A DNA stretch of 64,000 bases from Frankiales bacterium (GTDB taxonomy: Bacteria > Actinomycetota > Actinomycetes > JAFAQI01), in NCBI GenBank assembly GCA_025980325.1, contig JAICXQ010000003.1, forward strand, positions 1-64,000, given 5' to 3'. Shown here in pieces: positions 22,737-31,767 of the stretch. The notes under the pieces were generated by a model. It was not told where the DNA came from. It worked only from the letters and a program-made list of their open reading frames with translations, and made no database searches. Both the position numbers and the translations under genes were made by a program. How positions within the stretch are numbered: the first letter of the stretch is position 1; each line of letters opens with the position of its first letter.

Positions 22737-24359
22737 ATGTCCAACCCCCGCCGGCGCCTTGTCGCCGCTGCCGCCGCCGCCGTCCTCGCCGCCGGCGTGA
22801 CCCTCTCGGGTGCGGCGACCGCCGTCACCGACCCGGTCAACGGCCCGTACCCGCAGGTGCACGGCGAGATGGTCACCGGCATTCCGTCGACGCCGTCCTG
22901 CACCGACACCATCGTCAGCGGCTACCGGTTCCACAACACGGCGTACGGATCGGACGCACCGTTCACCGGCGACTACGTCCCCACCTGCGCCGGGCCGTGG
23001 TCGAAGGTCGTGTTGACGATGTCGGCCAACGTGCACACCGGCACCCAGTTCGACCGCATCGGCGACGTGCTGATCGGCGGCGTCGAAATGCTGCACATGA
23101 CCACGCCGGAAGGCGAGGCCGGCGAGACGGACTGGACGATCCAGCGCGACGTGACGGCGTACTCGACGGTGCTGGCGACGCGCCAGCCGACGTACTTCAT
23201 CATCGGCAACCAGACGGACAGCACGTACACGGGTGACTTCTACGGCACGCTCTCGCTCACGTTCTATGCCGCCGATGCGAACAACCGCGCCCCGGCCGGG
23301 CCGGACGAGGTGCTCGGGTTGAACTCCGCCGTCGACCGCGGGCTGCCGACGCGCAGCGGCGACCAGCCGGTGGCCTCCGCGGTCACGATCCCGGTCAATA
23401 CGACGACGCTCACGGCCGAGGTCTTCGCGTCCGGGCACGGCGCCGAGGAAGAGGACTGGTGGAACGCGCCGTTCGCCTGCCTCACCGGCGGCATCCCGTA
23501 TCGCGAGGTCGGCATCAGCATCGACGGGCAACTCGCGGGCATCGCGCCGGTCTACCCGACGATCTACACCGGCGGCTACGGGCCGGACTTCTGGCGCCCG
23601 ATCCCGTCACCGCGCGCGCTCGACCTGCGGCCGTACGTCTTCGACCTCTCGCCGTGGATCGGCGAGCTGACCGACGGCGACCCGCACACGTTCGCGATCG
23701 CGGCGATCGGGCAGGGCGGCTGCGCGGGCTACTGGTTCCTCGGCGGCAACCTGCTGGTGACCACGAACAAGGCGAACCGCGGACGCACCACCGGCGCGAT
23801 CACCTCGTACGCCGCGCCCGCGCAGCCGACGAGCACCTCGCTGGGCCAGCAGTCGAACACCGCGAGCGACCGGACGACGAGCGCGCATCACCTCGACGTC
23901 GTCGGCTCGCTGCGGCCGGCCGGCGCGAAGGTGCCGACAACCGTGCACGTCGTGGAGGACATGTCCAACACCGCGACCGACGCGGCGCTCGACGTCGACT
24001 CCGACTGGACGTGGGACTCGTCGACCACGCGCACGACCGGCGCGACGACGTCGACCAGCAGCCAGCACAGCACGTACGAGCTGATTCGCACCGGCCCGAC
24101 GTGGAGCCTGACCGACAACCAGGACACGACGTCGACCGACGGCGGCGTGACGCGGACGACGTCGCTGCGCGACTCGATGAACACGGCCGGACCGGTGATC
24201 GGCATCACCGGGCTCGTCGGCGCGAGCCAGGAGTCGTGGCGCTACTCCACGTCGGACGGCCTGTGCGTCGACCACGAGCTCGCCTCGGCCGTGCAGAACA
24301 CGATCGTCGACACGGTCGGCAATTCCTGCGGGCCGCTGCCCGCACTCGCAGGCAGCTGA
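22737..24359 (+). CDS. secreted PNGase A-like N-glycan amidase
   Basis: 540 residues with signal peptide (RRRLVAAAAAAVLAAGVTLSGAATA). The arrangement GDYVPTCAGPWSKVVLTMSAN, FDRIGDVLIGGVEMLHMTTPEG, DWTIQRDVTAYSTVL and then a WWNAPFACLTGGIPYREVGISIDG domain matches peptide-N4-(N-acetyl-beta-glucosaminyl)asparagine amidase A. The family cleaves the Asn-GlcNAc bond and releases N-glycans, including plant types. The C-terminal 150 residues are Thr/Ser-rich and may form an extra beta domain. With the GH92 mannosidase and GH36 galactosidase in the same window it suggests glycoprotein use. Confidence 0.88.
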   Translation: MSNPRRRLVAAAAAAVLAAGVTLSGAATAVTDPVNGPYPQVHGEMVTGIPSTPSCTDTIVSGYRFHNTAYGSDAPFTGDYVPTCAGPWSKVVLTMSANVHTGTQFDRIGDVLIGGVEMLHMTTPEGEAGETDWTIQRDVTAYSTVLATRQPTYFIIGNQTDSTYTGDFYGTLSLTFYAADANNRAPAGPDEVLGLNSAVDRGLPTRSGDQPVASAVTIPVNTTTLTAEVFASGHGAEEEDWWNAPFACLTGGIPYREVGISIDGQLAGIAPVYPTIYTGGYGPDFWRPIPSPRALDLRPYVFDLSPWIGELTDGDPHTFAIAAIGQGGCAGYWFLGGNLLVTTNKANRGRTTGAITSYAAPAQPTSTSLGQQSNTASDRTTSAHHLDVVGSLRPAGAKVPTTVHVVEDMSNTATDAALDVDSDWTWDSSTTRTTGATTSTSSQHSTYELIRTGPTWSLTDNQDTTSTDGGVTRTTSLRDSMNTAGPVIGITGLVGASQESWRYSTSDGLCVDHELASAVQNTIVDTVGNSCGPLPALAGS

Positions 24360-24371
24360 CCCACTCTGCCG

Positions 24372-24815
24372 TTACGGCTTTCCCTCCAGCGCGACCAGGA
24401 CGTCGTACGGACTTGACGTCGCCGGCGTGACCACGAGCCGGAACCGCTCGCGTCTCGATCGCGGCTGCAGGACTGCCGCGACGAGCCCCGAGCCACGCGC
24501 GCGGACCGTTGTGACCACACGCGCCGAGCTTGGTGGATCCCACGAGAGCGCGACGCCCAGCGAGCACGACGGCGACAGTCGCAGATACAGCAGACCGGTT
24601 CCGGCGAGGTTCACGATCGGCGACCTCGGCCGGGAGACGTCTTCGACCACGACGCCCGACGCCGAACGGCTCACGACCGTTCCGCAGATGGACGTTGCCG
24701 GTGCGGCGCTGCTCTTGGCCGCCGGACCGTCGGTGCATCCGGCCGCAGCGAATGCGACAACCGCCACCGTCGCACCGATGAGACCGAGCTGCGGGCTCAC
24801 GCTAGGCGCACGCAT
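24372..24815 (-). CDS. short secreted lipoprotein
   Basis: 147 residues from ATG 24815 with lipobox AFAAAGC. The mature part is a beta-rich domain with two further cysteines (SICGTVV and PSCSLGV) that could pair. It overlaps the 3' end of the G1 peptidase gene by 14 bases and is probably co-transcribed with it. No family recognised. It is convergent with the PNGase A gene. Confidence 0.65.
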   Translation of the reverse strand: MRAPSVSPQLGLIGATVAVVAFAAAGCTDGPAAKSSAAPATSICGTVVSRSASGVVVEDVSRPRSPIVNLAGTGLLYLRLSPSCSLGVALSWDPPSSARVVTTVRARGSGLVAAVLQPRSRRERFRLVVTPATSSPYDVLVALEGKP

Positions 24816-25959
24816 CCCAGTGATCGTAGAACCCGCCATGGGTGTTCACCGGATCGCCGCCGTTCTCGAGAACGTTGCTGAACGGTGCCGGCCGCACCAT
24901 GTCGATACTGAACTGATGCGGGTCCGTGATGCTCAACACGGTGCCCGAGTTGACGGAAGCCGAACTCCACGTCGTCGTCGCCGGCGACGGCTGGCGCAGG
25001 TAGTAGTACTGGCCGTCGACAGGATAGGTGAGACTCTTGTTGGTCGGTCGTTCGTCGATCCACTCGGCAGTTCCGCCACGCACGAATGCCGAGATGTTGT
25101 AGGCGCCGTTGTCAACACTGTCAACGCTCACGATCGCGCTCGTCCCCACCGTGATGTCAGTGACGGTGAAGGTCGCTTCACCCGTGGGTATCGAGGCGGA
25201 CGGAGCGCTGTAGTTCACCGACGCGCGAACGTCGTGTCCGGAGGGAATGCTCAGCCCCGTCTTGACCTCTTTCGTGTCGTAGTTGGGACTCGACGACAGC
25301 ACCTCGTACCACGCATAGATCGACGACAGATCCGAGCCGGTGTCCGTCCCGGTCTGTATCAGCCCGGCGTCGGCGCCGTCGCCGCCAATTCCCGACCAGA
25401 TCGCGTGCGAGGACGCGTGGGCACAACCCGCGACGAAGGTCGGTTCGGTGAAACGGCCGCTGATGGCGAGATAGCTGTTGCGCACCGAAGACAGTTCGTT
25501 GCCCGACCAGTTCTCCGACGGCGTTCCGTTGCTCTTGTCGGTGACGCATAACCCGGGTCGAGCCGATCCTTTCCAGCTGGCAAAGGTGTGGTCCCATTCG
25601 GCCCGGGCCGCGGTCTGCACCGCCGACGGTCTGGGCGGGAATCCGTAGAGCTGCAACTGCGCGTCCGTGCTCTCGAGCGGTGTCCAACCGGCCGGCGGGA
25701 TGACCTGCCGGGTACCGCTGAACTCGCCGCCGTACAGGTACTCGGTCGCGGCGCCCGGTTGCGGTGTCGCCGACCGGCTTCCGTCGGAACGCACATAGTC
25801 GACGGTTCGGACCGGCACCGCTGCGCAGTAGTCACCGCCTTCGGAATCTCCGGCCGCGACGACCGCTCCCTGAGCCGGCGATGCGGAAAATGCCGTGATC
25901 GGCATGGCCGACACGCCCGCTACGGAAACTGCCACGAACAGCACGCACTTCTTCAACAT
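24802..25959 (-). CDS. secreted G1-type (glutamic) endopeptidase-like protein
   Basis: 385 residues. ATG 25959 follows a GGGGGGGA tract and starts a signal peptide (KKCVLFVAVSVAGVSAMPITAFSA). The catalytic domain shows the eqolisin landmarks: ENWSGNE, an IWSGIGGDGADAGLIQTGTD stretch with the catalytic Gln, AWYEVL, and a late GTAEWIDERP holding the probable catalytic Glu. Eqolisins are acid-active extracellular proteases. About 130 residues before the domain may be a propeptide. The assignment rests on motif order, not on a search. Confidence 0.78.
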   Translation of the reverse strand: MLKKCVLFVAVSVAGVSAMPITAFSASPAQGAVVAAGDSEGGDYCAAVPVRTVDYVRSDGSRSATPQPGAATEYLYGGEFSGTRQVIPPAGWTPLESTDAQLQLYGFPPRPSAVQTAARAEWDHTFASWKGSARPGLCVTDKSNGTPSENWSGNELSSVRNSYLAISGRFTEPTFVAGCAHASSHAIWSGIGGDGADAGLIQTGTDTGSDLSSIYAWYEVLSSSPNYDTKEVKTGLSIPSGHDVRASVNYSAPSASIPTGEATFTVTDITVGTSAIVSVDSVDNGAYNISAFVRGGTAEWIDERPTNKSLTYPVDGQYYYLRQPSPATTTWSSASVNSGTVLSITDPHQFSIDMVRPAPFSNVLENGGDPVNTHGGFYDHWDACA

Positions 25960-26082
25960 CGAGTCCCCCCCGGATGCGATCTGAAGGCAGGCATGATTCA
26001 CCCACGGTGATGAGCCGGCGGTCTGCCCGTCCGCGGGAAATGGTCAGTACTGACTAAGACGAGGTCGGCAACAGGCCGGCGA

Positions 26083-26958
26083 TCAGCTGGTCGCCACGAG
26101 CTCCGGCGCAACCATTTTCTTTCCGGCTTCGTAGCCGCAGTCGATCAATTCGGCGGTCCGGGAGAAGTCGCGGAGCTCGTGATGCCCGAGTTCGACCCGC
26201 GGCATCGGAATGATCGGCCGCGGACTCGTCTCGGGAAACTCCAGCTTCGCCAGCCGGTACCGGCTGATCGCGAAGCTCATCAACAGGACGTCCAGCGCAT
26301 TCATCCGTGCGTCCCGGCGACCGAGCGATCCGCCGGTCACGTCGACGACCCAGATCCGTTGCGCGTCGAGCTCGATCGCGCGTTGCACCGGCACCGGGCA
26401 GGTGACGCCGCCGTCGACGTGCAGACTGTCGCCCAGCGCCACCGGTGGAAGCAGCGCGGGCAGGCTGGCACTCGCGACGAGGATGCGGTGCGGATCGCCG
26501 GCCGTCCACCAGACCGGATGACCGGTCACCAGATCGGTCGTGACGACGTGGACCGGAATCGGGAGGTCGGCGAGGTCGCCGACGCCGACCAACCGGGACA
26601 CGAGGCGATGCAGCCCGTCGGGCTCGTACAAGTGCATGTCGCGGCGGACGACGTGCCCGACGACCGAGCGGCGGCTCGACGGGAAGACGTCGTCGCGGTC
26701 GAGGCTGAGCCACAGCTCGCGTAGTTTCTGCAGGCGTTCGAGGGACGGATCGACCGCCATGAAGGCCGCGTTGAGCGCACCGACCGAGCAGCCGACGAAG
26801 ACGTCCGGGCGTACGCCGGCCTCGAGCAGCGCCTGCAACGCGCCGACCTGGATCGCGCCGAGGCTCCCGCCGCCGGAGAGCACCACGGCGTTCGCATACG
26901 ACTCGCGCGCGAGCTCGTCCGGGCGCCAATACCGACGCAAGCTCGCGAGCACCGTCAC
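26083..26958 (-). CDS. patatin-like phospholipase
   Basis: 291 residues. The oxyanion loop GGGSLG, nucleophile elbow GCSVG (Ser58 from the chosen start) and the catalytic-dyad Asp in HVDGGVTCPVPV are all present, so it should be an active Ser-Asp lipid acyl hydrolase. No signal peptide. GTG 26958 has GGAGG 5 nt upstream; an upstream TTG at 26991 lacks support. The C-terminal part (LEFPETSPRPIIPMPRVELGHHELRDF in part) is as in other actinobacterial members. It stands alone. Confidence 0.9.
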   Translation of the reverse strand: MTVLASLRRYWRPDELARESYANAVVLSGGGSLGAIQVGALQALLEAGVRPDVFVGCSVGALNAAFMAVDPSLERLQKLRELWLSLDRDDVFPSSRRSVVGHVVRRDMHLYEPDGLHRLVSRLVGVGDLADLPIPVHVVTTDLVTGHPVWWTAGDPHRILVASASLPALLPPVALGDSLHVDGGVTCPVPVQRAIELDAQRIWVVDVTGGSLGRRDARMNALDVLLMSFAISRYRLAKLEFPETSPRPIIPMPRVELGHHELRDFSRTAELIDCGYEAGKKMVAPELVATS

Positions 26959-27032
26959 CGTCGCCTCCGCGGGCGGAGAAGAATTGATCAACGATAGGGC
27001 GAAATCGGGTCACCGCAACAGATCTGGAATGA

Positions 27033-28043
27033 CTAGTCGGCGGGCGAATCTTCCGCTTTGGCCCTCGATCGAAAGGCGGCGACGAGCTCGACGAGTTCGA
27101 GCAACCAGGCGATGGCCGCGGCGCCGGCGATGCCGAACCAGATGCCCGAGGTGAACAAGTGGTTCGCGTCGTTGTTCTCAGCCGTGGTGCTGCGGAGCAG
27201 GACATGCGGTTCCTGGTCGTCCCACTGCCACTCGGAACCGTTGCGCGCGGTCGGCTGCACGCCGGTCACGGTCGAATAGTCGTCGGCGTCGATCCCGGTC
27301 GGAAAGTCGAGGAAGTCCCGCACACTCGACGGCGCGACCGGGTACGCCGGACCCCTTGCCGGGACGTTGCTGTAGGCCAGCGTCGGGTTGAACAGGACGT
27401 TCAACCCATGGGTGCCGACGCCGATGAGGACGCCGTGCCCCTCGACCGGCGGGATGGAGATGTCGGCGTACTCACCCTCCTTCCGAAAGGCCAGGAACGG
27501 TGCGCCGAAGGTGAACGACGCGGACGAGCGGTTCGACGTCTGCGACAGGAGGTAGGAGTGCGTGCCGTAGTTCGGCTTGAGCTCGTCGCTGAACGGCGTG
27601 GTCTGCGGCCGGCGTTGCACTTCGCGCACTTCGGTCGGGATCGCGCCCGGCCCCGTGTCGACCGGGAAGACGAGGCGGGGAAAGTTCTCGAGCAGCAACT
27701 GCCAGTGATACATGCCCGTGCGATTCGTCGGATGCGTTGTGCTGACCGGATTCTGCACTTCCACCGAGATGTAGTTCGTCGCCTTCGCGGCCTCTCTCGG
27801 AACACCGGGGCCATAGAGCGGGGTCGGCCCTTCGGCCACATTGACCTCGGCGCTGACGTTCTGCTGATCCAGCAGGACGACGATGTGGCCGCTCGGTGCC
27901 AGCGCGATGTGTTCGTTCGCCGGCTTCCGGACCAGCCCGACGAGGCCGGCTACCACCGTCGCCGCGAGCGTGACGATCACGCGCGCCAGCAGCTTGCGGG
28001 ACACCTGCCGCGGACCGTCCGATCGATCGCCGCCGGCCCGCAT
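27033..28043 (-). CDS. membrane-anchored exported protein with two terminal helices
   Basis: 336 residues. One helix near the N terminus (LLARVIVTLAATVVAGLVGLV) and one near the C terminus (IWFGIAGAAAIAWLLELVELV) frame a long extracytoplasmic beta-rich domain, so both ends face the cytoplasm. No known domain recognised; YISVEVQNPVS and SYLLSQTSNRSSASFTFG look like beta-sandwich strands. ATG 28043 is chosen as the first start before the basic N-terminal region. Role unknown. Confidence 0.72.
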   Translation of the reverse strand: MRAGGDRSDGPRQVSRKLLARVIVTLAATVVAGLVGLVRKPANEHIALAPSGHIVVLLDQQNVSAEVNVAEGPTPLYGPGVPREAAKATNYISVEVQNPVSTTHPTNRTGMYHWQLLLENFPRLVFPVDTGPGAIPTEVREVQRRPQTTPFSDELKPNYGTHSYLLSQTSNRSSASFTFGAPFLAFRKEGEYADISIPPVEGHGVLIGVGTHGLNVLFNPTLAYSNVPARGPAYPVAPSSVRDFLDFPTGIDADDYSTVTGVQPTARNGSEWQWDDQEPHVLLRSTTAENNDANHLFTSGIWFGIAGAAAIAWLLELVELVAAFRSRAKAEDSPAD

Positions 28044-28180
28044 GCCGACAAGCGTCTCAGAGCGCGGAGCCCGCTTGGAGGATCTTCGGGTCGCGGACAG
28101 GTACCGGTCGGGAGCAGGACTTCCGGGAGGCGCGGCGAAAGCGTGCCGCGCCAATGATCTCTTACCGGAAGGTAACCCCG

Positions 28181-28585
28181 ATGCGCACCCGTCTCGCCCT
28201 TGCCGTCGCCGCCGCGCTGTTCGGCGCAACCGCGGCCGCGGTCCCGTCGTTCGCCTCCACCGCGATCTCCAGCCCCGACTGCGCGACGACGCTGCACGAC
28301 GCGGCCACCGGCGTTTCGTCGTCCTGCTCCACCCAGGGCCCGCCGCCGGTCGAGTGCGTCAACTGTGGCATCCGCCGTACCGTCGACATCGTCGTCACCA
28401 AGGGCAGCGTGGATGCGACCCTCCGCTGCGACGGCGTGACGTACGCGACGCACGTCGACGGGCCCAACACCGGTTCGATCGCCATCTGGGGCGGCCAGAA
28501 CTGCACGGCCACTCTCACCGCGACCGCGGACGGCACGGTCGCGGCGGCGACCAGCACCGCGAGCTACGTCATCACCATCGACTAG
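28181..28585 (+). CDS. small secreted protein with several cysteines
   Basis: 134 residues from ATG 28181, which follows GGAAGGTAA. The signal peptide runs to about AVPSFAS. The mature domain is small and beta-rich with cysteines in PDCATT, SSSCSTQ, VECVNCGIRR, LRCDG and QNCTAT that probably form disulfides. No family recognised. It is divergent from the membrane-anchored protein gene upstream. Confidence 0.68.
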   Translation: MRTRLALAVAAALFGATAAAVPSFASTAISSPDCATTLHDAATGVSSSCSTQGPPPVECVNCGIRRTVDIVVTKGSVDATLRCDGVTYATHVDGPNTGSIAIWGGQNCTATLTATADGTVAAATSTASYVITID

Positions 28586-28639
28586 TCCGGCTCGAACACG
28601 ACGACCGCCGCAGCGTCTCGTTCGGCGCTAGCTTCTGCG

Positions 28640-29464
28640 TCAGGTGGACGTCGCCGCCGGGGTCGGAGTCGGCGTGGGTGTCGGCGTGGGTGTCGGCGTG
28701 GGCGAGGGTGTGCCCGACGGGCTCGGCGCCGGCGAGGCGGGCTTCGCCACGGTGACGTAGTTCATCATCCCGGCGGACAGGCCGGAGTCGTTCAGCTCCA
28801 TGACCCACACCCCGTAGTCGCCGGGCGGGACGGCGGTCATGGTCAGCGACCGGTAGCCCAAGCCGACCTCGTACTGCCGCAGCTGCGTCGTCCCGCGGTA
28901 GAGGCGGACGACGAACTCGTGCACCGGCCCGGAGTTCCGGTCGCCGGTCAGGTCCTCCGACTCGGACCGCCACGACACGAGCACGTCACTCGACTGCGCG
29001 CGGACGGACATGTCGATCGGCCCGGCGGGAGTCGCGCCCCAGGAGTCCGGCCAGGCGCAGCCGTGGAACACCTCGCAGTCGGTCGGCATCCCGGTGTGCT
29101 TGCCGACGTCGCACGCCGCATCCGAATGCATGCCGGGCGGGAGCCCGCCGGAACCGCAGTACGGGTCGGCGACGCGCGTCGGCGCGCCCGTCGAGGTTGC
29201 CGGCGTTTCGCCCGACGTAGCAGTCGTGGGCGAGGGCGACGCCGACGTCGGCAGGTCGCCGGCGGGCAGTGACGGTGCGACCGTGACCGACGGCAACGGC
29301 GCCGGCAGCGATCCGGACGCGCGGAGCACGTCGACGTCACGGCCATGGCCGCCGCCCGACCGTAGGCCGGCGACGAGCGCGATCGTCGCGGCGATCAGCA
29401 CGACGCAGCCCGCCGCCGCGACGCGTGCCGGCGTCGCGGCCGTCGGCAACCGCAGCTTGCGCAT
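28640..29464 (-). CDS. membrane-anchored FN3-like protein with Pro-Thr tail
   Basis: 274 residues. An N-terminal helix (VAAAGCVVLIAATIALVAGL) is followed by a Ser/Pro/Thr linker, a Cys-containing segment (DPYCGSGGLPPG, DCEVFHGCAWPDSW) and a fibronectin III-like beta domain (DVLVSWRSESEDL ... FVVRLYRGTTQLRQYEVGL). The C terminus is a run of Pro-Thr pairs encoded by a 12-bp tandem repeat, a typical wall-spanning or stalk sequence, but here it is at the very end. Function unknown. Confidence 0.7.
   Translation of the reverse strand: MRKLRLPTAATPARVAAAGCVVLIAATIALVAGLRSGGGHGRDVDVLRASGSLPAPLPSVTVAPSLPAGDLPTSASPSPTTATSGETPATSTGAPTRVADPYCGSGGLPPGMHSDAACDVGKHTGMPTDCEVFHGCAWPDSWGATPAGPIDMSVRAQSSDVLVSWRSESEDLTGDRNSGPVHEFVVRLYRGTTQLRQYEVGLGYRSLTMTAVPPGDYGVWVMELNDSGLSAGMMNYVTVAKPASPAPSPSGTPSPTPTPTPTPTPTPTPAATST
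28668..28703. repeat. 12-bp tandem repeat encoding Pro-Thr pairs
   Basis: GTCGGCGTGGGT occurs at 28668-28679 and 28680-28691 and as GTCGGCGTGGGC at 28692-28703. It codes for Pro-Thr repeats at the C terminus of the FN3-like protein. Confidence 0.85.
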
Positions 29465-29543
29465 CTCGGGTCCCCCGCGTCCTGTGCCCTCTCTGGATGA
29501 TGACACGTAGTCGGACCGTGCGGTTGCGTCCCGCGACGTTGCC

Positions 29544-29654
29544 ATGGTTCGCTCGTCCGGGCAGGCGTCGAGACGCGAGGAGAAGATCGAGTTGGCACCG
29601 CCGCGCGCGATCATGCCGGTCGTCGACCTGGTCCGGCAGCAGCAGGTCTCATGA
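29544..29654 (+). CDS. possible 36-aa leader ORF coupled to next gene
   Basis: ATG 29544 opens a 36-codon frame whose TGA overlaps ATG 29651 of the following gene as ATGA, the same junction used by real operons in this window. The peptide is basic at first and ends VVDLVRQQQVS. There is no clear Shine-Dalgarno. It could be a leader peptide or chance. Confidence 0.3.
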   Translation: MVRSSGQASRREEKIELAPPRAIMPVVDLVRQQQVS

Positions 29655-30100
29655 CCGTCGACGACCTCGCGGCCTTCGTCGGCGAATGGGATCTCGAGGT
29701 CGACCTTCCGGGCGCCGAAGACGTCCGCGGCCATGTCGTCTTCGAGCTGATGGGCGACGTCCTCGTGCAGCGGACGACCGTGCCGGTTCCGCAGGCGCCG
29801 GACAGCTGCTGCATCGTGGTCGCTCATGACGGCCGCTTTATGCAGCACTACTTCGACTCCCGTGGCGTCGCCCGGCTCTACGAGATGACCTTCGACGGCC
29901 GCACCTGGACGTTGGAGCGCACGAAGCCGGACTTCACCCCGCTGGAGTTCCACCAGCGCTACGCCGGCGTCCTCGCCCCCGACCACTCCACGATCGAGGG
30001 CGAGTGGCAGTCGTCCGCAGACGGCAGCGACTGGACCCGCGACTTCGGGTTGACCTACCGCCGCCGGCCGCGTACCGACCTGCCCGGGCCGTCGACGTAA
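29651..30100 (+). CDS. lipocalin-like / DUF1579-like small cytosolic protein
   Basis: 149 residues, no signal peptide. The N-terminal FVGEWDLEVDLP, the middle FELMGDVLVQRTTVPVPQAPDS, the GRFMQHYFDSRGVARLYEM strands and the final WTRDFGLTYRR suggest a small beta-barrel related to the DUF1579/lipocalin-like proteins of actinomycetes. ATG 29651 has only a weak AGCAGG upstream and overlaps a possible leader ORF. Ligand unknown. Confidence 0.72.
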   Translation: MTVDDLAAFVGEWDLEVDLPGAEDVRGHVVFELMGDVLVQRTTVPVPQAPDSCCIVVAHDGRFMQHYFDSRGVARLYEMTFDGRTWTLERTKPDFTPLEFHQRYAGVLAPDHSTIEGEWQSSADGSDWTRDFGLTYRRRPRTDLPGPST

Positions 30101-30135
30101 CCGAAGCCCGGGAGGAATCCGCGCCGTACGGTCGA

Positions 30136-30615
30136 ATGCCTCGCGCCGTGAGATGGTGGCCGGCGGTCGGCGTGCTCGCGCTGACGGCAGCCTGTGGCGG
30201 TCAGGGCGGCGTTCCGGACGCCTTCGCGTCCGGCGTGGCGCAGGCGCGGGTGGTGCTGGATCGGGTCGATTGCGACCCGTCCCCGGACACGTGCACCCGC
30301 TACGTGATTTTGGTGCCGCAGGGAAGCTCCACCGAGTCGCTGATGGCCGCCGTGACGCGGCGGGCCGCGCATTCATTGCGTTGGGTGCCGACCCGCGCGC
30401 CGCAAGTCGTCGAGCCGGACGAAGGCCGCGGGTACGACGGCCCCGGCAAGACCGGCGGCTACATCAACACCGCGGACGAAGAGCTGCGCTACTGGGAGAG
30501 GGTCGGCTACGGGTCGGAGTCACCGCCGAACGCGACCCTGCAGCAGGCCGAGCGCTTGATGCGTGCTCATCCGGACGCGATCGTCGTTCGCGTCGACGGC
30601 GATGGCCAGACCTAG
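30136..30615 (+). CDS. putative lipoprotein
   Basis: 159 residues. ATG 30136 starts a signal sequence with lipobox LALTAAC. The mature domain contains a CDPSPDTC pair and a helical end (ATLQQAERLMRAHPDAIVVRV). No family recognised. It follows the lipocalin-like gene by 35 bases on the same strand, and its TAG stop overlaps the opposite acetyltransferase stop. Confidence 0.65.
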   Translation: MPRAVRWWPAVGVLALTAACGGQGGVPDAFASGVAQARVVLDRVDCDPSPDTCTRYVILVPQGSSTESLMAAVTRRAAHSLRWVPTRAPQVVEPDEGRGYDGPGKTGGYINTADEELRYWERVGYGSESPPNATLQQAERLMRAHPDAIVVRVDGDGQT

Positions 30616-31100
30616 ACGAGCGACCGGAACATGACGTGAAGGCCGACGTACCCGTCGTCGGCATGCCGGAAGGCGCCGGGGACGGTTCCGATGATCCGAA
30701 ATCCGAGTGACTGCCATAGCCGTACGGCGGCGTGGTTCACCTCGACGACGGCGTTGAACTGAACGCCGCGATATCCCTGCTCACTCGCCCAGCCGAGCAT
30801 GTGCTCGCCGAGTGCGCGGCCCACGCCGCGATTGCGTTGATCCGGGTGCACCATGAAGCTCGCCGTCGCGATGTGCGCGCCGCGCCCGGGCCGGTTCGGG
30901 CCCATCGTCGCAGTCCCGGTGATCGCGTCGTCTTCGACGGCGACGACGGTACGGCCAGGGGGCTCGGCCATCCAAAGGGCACGAGCGGCGTCGGACGGCA
31001 GATTCTCCGGGTAGGCGTAGGTCTTGCCTTCGTCGACGACCGCGGTGAATATCGGGAAGATCTCCGGCCAGTCGCCGTCGGTCGCGTCGCGGATGACCAT
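30612..31100 (-). CDS. GNAT-family N-acetyltransferase
   Basis: 162 residues. The acetyl-CoA loop is VHPDQRNRGVGRALGEHML (Q/R-x-x-G-x-G/A), followed by FNAVVEVNHAAVRLWQSLGFRIIG, the usual motif B. The layout is that of phosphinothricin/L-amino acid N-acetyltransferase-like GNATs. ATG 31100 is supported by TACCGT exactly 6 nt upstream and no ribosome site. Substrate unknown. Confidence 0.92.
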   Translation of the reverse strand: MVIRDATDGDWPEIFPIFTAVVDEGKTYAYPENLPSDAARALWMAEPPGRTVVAVEDDAITGTATMGPNRPGRGAHIATASFMVHPDQRNRGVGRALGEHMLGWASEQGYRGVQFNAVVEVNHAAVRLWQSLGFRIIGTVPGAFRHADDGYVGLHVMFRSLV

Positions 31101-31106
31101 CCGGTC

Positions 31107-31112
31107 ACGGTA
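31107..31112 (-). promoter_or_regulatory. -10 box TACCGT for GNAT gene
   Basis: On the minus strand TACCGT is followed by 6 nt and ATG 31100, giving a leaderless start. Confidence 0.6.
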
Positions 31113-31136
31113 GTTGCCCGCCGCCGGTCGACGCGA

Positions 31137-31727
31137 TCAGCTTTCGGACGGTTCGGCGGTACGGCGGATGGCGACGAATCGTTGGTGTGCTTCGGACTCC
31201 GACTCGTGTAGCACGTCACGGGCGGCGCTCAGCCTCGCGGCGAGGTCCCGGTGCTGGTCGACCGCGGGCCACAACACCGAGAACACCTCGTCGAGCGTCC
31301 ATCCCGGCCACGGGCTGCGTACCAACCACAGTTGCCCGTCGAGTGGCTCCTCCAGCCACCACTCGCGAGTCTCGGCGACGGCGCGGCGGTGCTCCTCGGG
31401 CCAGACGAGAGCGAGTTGTGCGAAGCCGGTCAGTTCCTCGATCGGGGTGAAGCCCTCGGCTCGCAGCTCCTCGACACCGGGCACGGTCGACGGGCCGGGC
31501 AGTTGTTCGATGGTCGTCGTATGTCCGGGATGGACCACGCGGCCTAACGGAGCCAGCGCACGCCGTACCGGCGAGGGCAACGCGCCCCATCCGCGCAGAG
31601 CAACCTTCACGACCGACGCGGGAAGCAGCTCCCAGGGGCGCGGATGTGCGTGTTGGTCGCGGCCTGCGTACCGGCCGCAGGGCTGCGATGAGCGCACCGC
31701 CTCATTCTGCCGACACAACGCGTCCAC
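31137..31727 (-). CDS. uncharacterised protein, up to 196 aa
   Basis: Frame with clear third-position GC bias but no family I recognise. The stretch ELRAEGFTPIEELTGFAQLAL and the tryptophan-rich EWWLEEPLDGQLWLVRSPWPGW suggest a folded cytosolic domain of the FBXO- or imm-like kind; this is a guess. The N-terminal 40 residues are Arg/Gln-rich and the true start may be inside, for example near VVKVALRGWG. No signal peptide or helix pair. Confidence 0.55.
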   Translation of the reverse strand: MDALCRQNEAVRSSQPCGRYAGRDQHAHPRPWELLPASVVKVALRGWGALPSPVRRALAPLGRVVHPGHTTTIEQLPGPSTVPGVEELRAEGFTPIEELTGFAQLALVWPEEHRRAVAETREWWLEEPLDGQLWLVRSPWPGWTLDEVFSVLWPAVDQHRDLAARLSAARDVLHESESEAHQRFVAIRRTAEPSES

Positions 31728-31767
31728 TACCGGAGTTCTCGCACTGAATTAATGCATTCGGGCCCGG

